This document shows positions 6,626 through 11,635 of a stretch of DNA of 14,502 nt, piece after piece (the stretch's first letter is position 1; each line of letters opens with the position of its first letter). Location of the stretch: contig LJNI01000044.1 in assembly GCA_001303225.1 (NCBI GenBank), forward strand, positions 1-14,502, read 5' to 3'. The notes under the pieces were generated by a model. The model was not told the origin of the DNA, did no database searches, and worked only from the letters and a program-made list of their open reading frames with translations. Position numbers and translations under genes: made by a program. This DNA is from a candidate division TA06 bacterium DG_78. Lineage in GTDB: Bacteria > Hydrothermota > Tepidihabitantia > SM23-42.

Positions 6626-9600
6626 ATGGTATCAGGAGAACATAATCTAATTATTCTCAGTAAACTCCAAGCACCTCAGATAACAACGAAAACACTGCGC
6701 CGGATGCGGCTCATCGACTCGCTGCAAAAAAACTTAGGTAAAAAAGTTATCCTTTTGTGTGCCGGAGCTGGATATGGTAAAACAACACTCCTCTCACAAT
6801 TCTTGTTACGTAAAAAGATATCGTACGTATATTACCATTTAGAAAAGAGCGATGCCGAACCTGCAGTGTTCTTATCATATCTCATTACTGGGTTACGTAA
6901 AATGAAACCTGGATTTGGTAAGAAAACAGAACGGTTAAGTCGTTTCTTCAACTATCCTAAAAAATATCTTGAAGTAATCGCCGGCACGTTCATAAACGAG
7001 GCTATTGAGTGGTTGCAAAAGGATGTATACATCATCCTCGAAGATTATCATGAACTCACTCCATCTGACCAAATAGACAGGATACTCGATTACATGGTCA
7101 GACATCTTCCGCCCCAACTACACTTTATCATCACCTCACGAACAGTACCTATGGTTTTCTCTCCACTCATGAGAGCTCGTGATGAGATATTTGAAATTAA
7201 CAGTCACGAATTAAAATTCACCAAGAACGAAATTAAACATCTTTTCGCGAAAATATATGAGATGCCTTTAAAAAACCAAGAGGCTCAGTGGATTGAAGAA
7301 CATTCTGAGGGTTGGCCGACGAGTTTACGGCTCATGCTACAATCATCCGATTACCTCGAGGGAATCAAATCATCAGATTATGTGAGAAAAATTTTAGATA
7401 GCTATCATCGATCACAGGCAAATTTGTTCAACTACTTTGTACAGGAAATTTTCAGCAAGGAATCAAAAACAACCCAGCGTTTCTTATTAGACTGTTCAAT
7501 CCTCGAATGGCTAACAACCGAACTTTGTAATGCGGTAACCAGAAGGAAAGATTCTGAAACGATTCTATCTAATTTAACAACAAGGAATGCATTTTTATTC
7601 AATATACCCGGTGTAGGCTATAGATTCCATAATCTCTTCAAGAATTTTTTGCAGAGCAAATTTATCAATATCACGAGAAAGAAAAGAATATACCGTCGTG
7701 CCGGTACCTTTTATATCAAAGGGAAAAATTTGGAACACGCCCTGAGGTTTTTCTTGGCAGCAGAGGAGTTTAAAAAAGCAGCTTCACTCATTGAAAAAAT
7801 CGGGACTGGTCTGACCGAGCAAGGGAAGAATGCTATCCTCTGTTCGTACATTGAACAAATACCACAAGCAATACTGAATCAACGTCCAAAACTTCTCATG
7901 AATTATGTGCAGTCGCTCATTTATGTCGGCCGTGCTGATGAGGCGAGGATCCATTGCCTCAGGGCAGTGAAATTACTCCACAAGAGCAGAAAGAATCGTA
8001 CACAGTATGCTGACGCGCTCTATCGATTAGGAGGGATATATCTCAATGAGGTTAAATACATCGTTGCAAAAAAATGGCTTTTAAGAGCCTTGCGTGCCTG
8101 TCCCCAAAATTCGCACCTCACCCGTGCCTCTATTTTGAATTCGATCGGTTCTGCCGACAATGAGATTGGAGGCAGACATCTCCGTAAGGCAGTACAATAC
8201 TTTGAAGAGGCTCTGCAGATAGCCCAACGCAATAAATATAAAGAACTCGAAGCAAGTATTCTCAACAATTGGGCGTGGTGTGAATTGAAGTTGGGGAATT
8301 TGTATCAAGCATATTTAAAATATTCTAAGATGGTTATGCTTCTCCGAAAACACTATTCATTTGGTTGTGGTGCAGGATTCTATAATGCTTCTCAGGTAAG
8401 TTTACTACTAGGCCACAATGAAGAGGCACGGTCAATTCTCGACCTAGGCATCAAAACATGCAATGCGCATAGTGACATTTGGTCTATGGCACGACTCTGG
8501 CACGGCTATGCATTGCTCTACGAAGAACTCGGTGATATAGAAAAAGCCAAGCAATTTATTTCTAAATCGCTGGATGTATATGAAAAATTGAGCCTCGTTC
8601 GGTTAATTATAAACGCACTCAATGAGATGAGTAAGATGTATATTCTCACTGGTGAACTCAATTTCGCATGGCGAAATCTGTCTGCGGTGTGGTGGTTCAA
8701 AAAAAATAGAGATGATGCCGAAGCTATTCCAATACTTTTAACTGAGGCGAAATTGAAAATGGCACAGGGTAAATATAAAGAAGCCGAAGATATCCTCTCG
8801 AAGGAATTACAATTAGCACAGAAAAGTAAACAGATTTACGATTCATTTTTGATAACCATTGAATTGAGTAAAGTGTACCACAAGCAAGGAGAAATAAAGA
8901 AAACATCGGCTGTATTGAAAGAAGCAATCGTGACGAGTAAAACCAAAGAATATAATTATCTGCTTCTCAAAGAATTACAAAAAGAACAGTGGATGTTGCC
9001 GATGATAAAAAAAGAAAATATTGAAAAAAACTACGTTGTGTCACTCGTCAAAAAATCGCACATCGATATTCACTGGATCGGTGCCTGCCTCTTCGGTGTT
9101 CCAAAAGTTAGCATCGACGGTCATGCAATTGCTGAAAGTGTCTGGAAAACAGCTAACGCAAAGAAACTTTTCTTTTATCTCTTATTGCAGAAGCAAGAAA
9201 ATGTCAGTCAGGACTCTATAATGAGAGCTTTTTGGCCTCATGCATCTCATAAAACTGGCTGTGCTAATCTTCGTAAGACAATACAGTATATTAGAGAAAC
9301 CATAAAATCACAGGTGGTTACTAGCAGTGATATAATTGTATCTCATAAAGGTATGTATCAATTAGCTTCGCATTTTTCGATAGAGCTAGATACCGATGAA
9401 TTTGAGAATGTAGTCAACCAAGCAAAAACGTTAAAGCCTCCTGATGAACGATCGAGAGTGTACTTACAAAAAGCAATTTCTCTCTACAAAGATGGTTTTG
9501 CTGTAGGATGGTATGACGAATGGATTGAGGACAATCGACGCTACTACGAAAATCTTTATGAAGACTGTTGTAATATGATGGCACGAATTTTCTTTGATAT

Positions 9601-9820
9601 AAAAAGATTTAAGCACGCAAGTGTTTGGTATAAGAAATTACTTTCACTAAATTTCTACAATGAAGAATATCATCGTCAATTGATGATGACATATGCTTAC
9701 TTAAAAAGATATCATGAAATAACAAGGCATTATGAAAACCTCAAAAAAATTCTCAAAGAAGAACTTAATACCGTACCTCAACAAGCAACTGTCCATCTCT
9801 ACTCAACACTTGTGAAATAA
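6626..9820 (+). CDS. STAND ATPase / TPR / BTAD-family transcriptional regulator (MalT- and SARP-like)
   Basis: A 1064-aa cytoplasmic regulator. The N-terminus is a MalT-type STAND ATPase: the run-in ILSKLQAP...LRRMRLI, Walker A AGAGYGKTT (46-54), Walker B IILEDYHEL (136-144), then IITSR and the RARDEIFEI...LKFT block typical of MalT-like proteins. The middle (about 350-800) is helical repeat sequence of TPR type, the usual place for inducer or partner sensing. From about 812 a winged-helix OmpR-like DNA-binding domain begins (CLFGVPKVSIDG, near 821-832) and leads into a BTAD helical domain (about 922-1060, DTDEFE onward to YENLKKILKEEL), as in SARP/AfsR-type activators. Here the DNA-binding part is C-terminal, whereas AfsR has it N-terminal. 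The gene lies between exported paralogs A and B, with a SARP-type repeat promoter directly downstream, so activation of paralog B is the likeliest job. The inducer is unknown. The ATG at 6626 is chosen from the leaderless promoter. Confidence 0.88.
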   Translation: MVSGEHNLIILSKLQAPQITTKTLRRMRLIDSLQKNLGKKVILLCAGAGYGKTTLLSQFLLRKKISYVYYHLEKSDAEPAVFLSYLITGLRKMKPGFGKKTERLSRFFNYPKKYLEVIAGTFINEAIEWLQKDVYIILEDYHELTPSDQIDRILDYMVRHLPPQLHFIITSRTVPMVFSPLMRARDEIFEINSHELKFTKNEIKHLFAKIYEMPLKNQEAQWIEEHSEGWPTSLRLMLQSSDYLEGIKSSDYVRKILDSYHRSQANLFNYFVQEIFSKESKTTQRFLLDCSILEWLTTELCNAVTRRKDSETILSNLTTRNAFLFNIPGVGYRFHNLFKNFLQSKFINITRKKRIYRRAGTFYIKGKNLEHALRFFLAAEEFKKAASLIEKIGTGLTEQGKNAILCSYIEQIPQAILNQRPKLLMNYVQSLIYVGRADEARIHCLRAVKLLHKSRKNRTQYADALYRLGGIYLNEVKYIVAKKWLLRALRACPQNSHLTRASILNSIGSADNEIGGRHLRKAVQYFEEALQIAQRNKYKELEASILNNWAWCELKLGNLYQAYLKYSKMVMLLRKHYSFGCGAGFYNASQVSLLLGHNEEARSILDLGIKTCNAHSDIWSMARLWHGYALLYEELGDIEKAKQFISKSLDVYEKLSLVRLIINALNEMSKMYILTGELNFAWRNLSAVWWFKKNRDDAEAIPILLTEAKLKMAQGKYKEAEDILSKELQLAQKSKQIYDSFLITIELSKVYHKQGEIKKTSAVLKEAIVTSKTKEYNYLLLKELQKEQWMLPMIKKENIEKNYVVSLVKKSHIDIHWIGACLFGVPKVSIDGHAIAESVWKTANAKKLFFYLLLQKQENVSQDSIMRAFWPHASHKTGCANLRKTIQYIRETIKSQVVTSSDIIVSHKGMYQLASHFSIELDTDEFENVVNQAKTLKPPDERSRVYLQKAISLYKDGFAVGWYDEWIEDNRRYYENLYEDCCNMMARIFFDIKRFKHASVWYKKLLSLNFYNEEYHRQLMMTYAYLKRYHEITRHYENLKKILKEELNTVPQQATVHLYSTLVK

Positions 9821-9844
9821 ACAACACAGGACTCACTAAACACT

Positions 9845-9879
9845 CGCAGGTTCTACTGAAGCTGAATATCAGCTCTGCG
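9845..9879 (+). terminator. Imperfect hairpin after the regulator gene
   Basis: CGCAG (9845-9849) pairs with CTGCG (9875-9879), and inside it AGCTGA (9860-9865) pairs with TCAGCT (9869-9874) around a three-base loop; the two stems are separated by an asymmetric bulge. No U-run follows. It may end the regulator transcript, but support is weak. Confidence 0.25.
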
Positions 9880-9917
9880 TCATCTTCGATATTTCTGCGG
9901 TCTCAGCGTATTTAATC

Positions 9918-9959
9918 TCACAGTTTTATCACAGATTTCTCACACCTCAATACTATAAT
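9918..9959 (+). promoter_or_regulatory. SARP-type promoter: three 11-bp-spaced TCACA repeats and TATAAT
   Basis: Heptamers TCACAGT (9918-9924), TCACAGA (9929-9935) and TCACACC (9940-9946) recur at exactly 11 bp, one helical turn. Seven bases separate the last one from a perfect TATAAT (9954-9959). No -35 hexamer is present at 16-18 bp. Known SARP activators bind 11-bp-spaced direct repeats in the -35 region, the last about 8 bp before the -10, and recruit RNA polymerase. The gene just upstream encodes a BTAD regulator. Confidence 0.6.
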
Positions 9960-9968
9960 AGGGTGGAA

Positions 9969-9974
9969 GGGAGG
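9969..9974 (+). promoter_or_regulatory. Ribosome-binding site of paralog B
   Basis: GGGAGG, with four bases to the ATG at 9979, in a short leader of about 13 bases counted from the predicted start site near 9966. It fixes the start of paralog B. Confidence 0.65.
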
Positions 9975-9978
9975 ACAC

Positions 9979-11523
9979 ATGGATAAGTATATAACGTTAT
10001 TGGGAATTGTGCTGTGTCTCAGTGCAGCAACTACGAGTAGCCTCGAGACCACCCATGGACGAGATATGAAAACACACAACATAAATCAAGTTGAATTACA
10101 AATTACAAACTATGGAACATGTGGACCGGCGTGGTGGCCTAAGGGAAGTGGTCATATGTATATTTATGGCGCAGGCTTTTGGTTTGGCACCATCGATCCT
10201 GTAACTGGTGATACACTCGTGACTATCGGTTATGGACCTCATGGTGGTGAATCAGAGTGTGTACCCGGCCTTCAAGGAATGCCTCTCGGGTCGATCATCT
10301 ATATGTACCCATCACCCTGGCCACCACCCGCCGACACCTATCCTATGGCACCGCAAGACCGTGTATCGCATCAAGATTCATGGTGTTGCTATAATGATTG
10401 TGATTCGAACCACCATATGCCTGGTGACACACGACCTATAGGCCTCGAGATATACCAAACCGGTTATGCGTGGAACGAACCAGGAATTGAAGATATCATT
10501 TTTCTAACCCTTGAGTTCAAAAATGTTTCAGAGCACAATCTTGAAAATTGTTATGTCGGTGTTTGTGCAGATTGTGACATTGGCAATGAGGCTGGTGGTT
10601 TTGCGAATGACATCTGTGGGCTTATATTAGATAAATCGTATTTTATTGGAGAGAATCTGTATATCATCGATGACCTCGCATACCAGTGGCAGGAAGTTGA
10701 AGAACCTGGTTGGCAAGAATCAGCAGGAGCAATTGGTTTTGACATCCTCCAAACACCATTTGATTTAGAAGAAGGTGAAGATAAAGATGGTGATGGTATT
10801 CCTGACCAGTATGAAAGGGATAGTGTGTATTACTGGAACAATGTTCCGCAACATAAGTGGGATGTTGATAGTGACGGCATACCAGACTGGCGCGATGCAT
10901 CTGAGAATCCGCAACTTGGTTTGACTGCATTCAAGCGTTTTACTTTAACTATCGAACCTAACAGAGATCCTGAACGCTATATGACACTTGCCGGTTATAA
11001 TTTCACGACTGGTGAGTATGAACCTTATGATACAATACCTTTGCCAGACCCTGATGACCAACGTTACCTCATGTCGACTGGACCATTCAACCTCGAGAAT
11101 GATTCCATCATGACCATTGTATGTGCAGTAGTCTTAGCTGAGTATGGTGAGAATGCTGTACCACAAGCAGAAACGTGTTTGGTTTTAACTGACCACAGAG
11201 CACAAGTACAATATAACATGAACTGGCTCTTATCAGTAGAAGAAATAATCTCAGACCAGACAGTGACGAATAACTTACTCTTCGGTCCTAACCCTGTTAT
11301 CAAGAGAGGGTTTATTACCTTTTCACTACAGCATGCAGGGAATGTTACTATTACATTGTACAATAGTGTGGGTCAGCTGGTAAAAGAAATTTATAATGAG
11401 AATACAGCAGCTGGTAGTCATAGTATACATTTTGATACATATGGTCTTGCTCAGGGGACCTACTTGTGTATACTTGAAACACCTGACAGTAGGTCATCCT
11501 GTTCTTTAGTAATACTTCGTTGA
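9979..11523 (+). CDS. Exported paralog B with Asp-rich calcium-type insert and type IX-style tail
   Basis: A 514-aa exported protein, paralogous to A along its whole length. The signal peptide is MDKYITLLGIVLCLSAATTSS. Shared landmarks are KTHNINQVEL, WWPKGSGH, GAGFWFGTID, WPPPADTYPMAPQD, SHQDSWCC (C136, C137), PIGLEIYQ, NCY, ADCD (C199), YQWQ and FKRFTL. The 49-residue length difference from A is explained by one insert (residues about 264-313) with two DxDxDGIPD loops (D268-D276 and D295-D303), like thrombospondin type 3/EF-hand-like calcium sites in extracellular proteins. Residues 433-514 are the sorting tail (GPNPV at its start, VGQLV, GLAQGTYLCIL, final VILR). It is probably activated by the upstream BTAD regulator. 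Enzymatic residues were not recognised and the function is unknown. Confidence 0.85.
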   Translation: MDKYITLLGIVLCLSAATTSSLETTHGRDMKTHNINQVELQITNYGTCGPAWWPKGSGHMYIYGAGFWFGTIDPVTGDTLVTIGYGPHGGESECVPGLQGMPLGSIIYMYPSPWPPPADTYPMAPQDRVSHQDSWCCYNDCDSNHHMPGDTRPIGLEIYQTGYAWNEPGIEDIIFLTLEFKNVSEHNLENCYVGVCADCDIGNEAGGFANDICGLILDKSYFIGENLYIIDDLAYQWQEVEEPGWQESAGAIGFDILQTPFDLEEGEDKDGDGIPDQYERDSVYYWNNVPQHKWDVDSDGIPDWRDASENPQLGLTAFKRFTLTIEPNRDPERYMTLAGYNFTTGEYEPYDTIPLPDPDDQRYLMSTGPFNLENDSIMTIVCAVVLAEYGENAVPQAETCLVLTDHRAQVQYNMNWLLSVEEIISDQTVTNNLLFGPNPVIKRGFITFSLQHAGNVTITLYNSVGQLVKEIYNENTAAGSHSIHFDTYGLAQGTYLCILETPDSRSSCSLVILR

Positions 11524-11526
11524 TCT

Positions 11527-11557
11527 TTGACAGACACTACAATTTTTAAAATTAAAT
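11527..11557 (+). promoter_or_regulatory. Possible promoter of paralog C
   Basis: A perfect TTGACA (11527-11532) lies three bases after the paralog B stop codon. No good -10 follows at 16-18 bp; the best candidates in the A/T stretch are TTAAAT at 11552-11557 (19-bp spacer) and AATTAA at 11550-11555. The assignment is therefore weak, and read-through from paralog B is possible because no terminator is seen. Confidence 0.3.
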
Positions 11558-11569
11558 AAAGGAGGTGAT
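11558..11569 (+). promoter_or_regulatory. Orphan perfect Shine-Dalgarno in the paralog C leader
   Basis: AAAGGAGGTGAT is the full complement of the usual 16S rRNA 3' tail, yet no ATG, GTG or TTG begins at normal spacing. The nearest ATG (11583) is 17 bases from the GGAGG core and opens only an eight-codon frame (MCLASMVV) ending at 11609. The real paralog C start has its own Shine-Dalgarno 60 bases further on. It could be a leader-peptide or ribosome-standby site, or a remnant of a lost gene start. Confidence 0.4.
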
Positions 11570-11623
11570 ACACTAAAATAGAATGTGTTTGGCTTCTATG
11601 GTGGTGTAGATTATAGAAATTGA

Positions 11624-11629
11624 AAGGAG
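11624..11629 (+). promoter_or_regulatory. Ribosome-binding site of paralog C
   Basis: AAGGAG with six bases to the ATG at 11636. It decides in favour of this start over the in-frame internal methionine at codon 13. Confidence 0.65.
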
Positions 11630-11635
11630 AGTAAC

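Noticed and set aside
9021..9221. Plus-strand small frame within the regulator
   Set aside because: It is out of frame with the conserved winged-helix sequence and has no ribosome-binding site.
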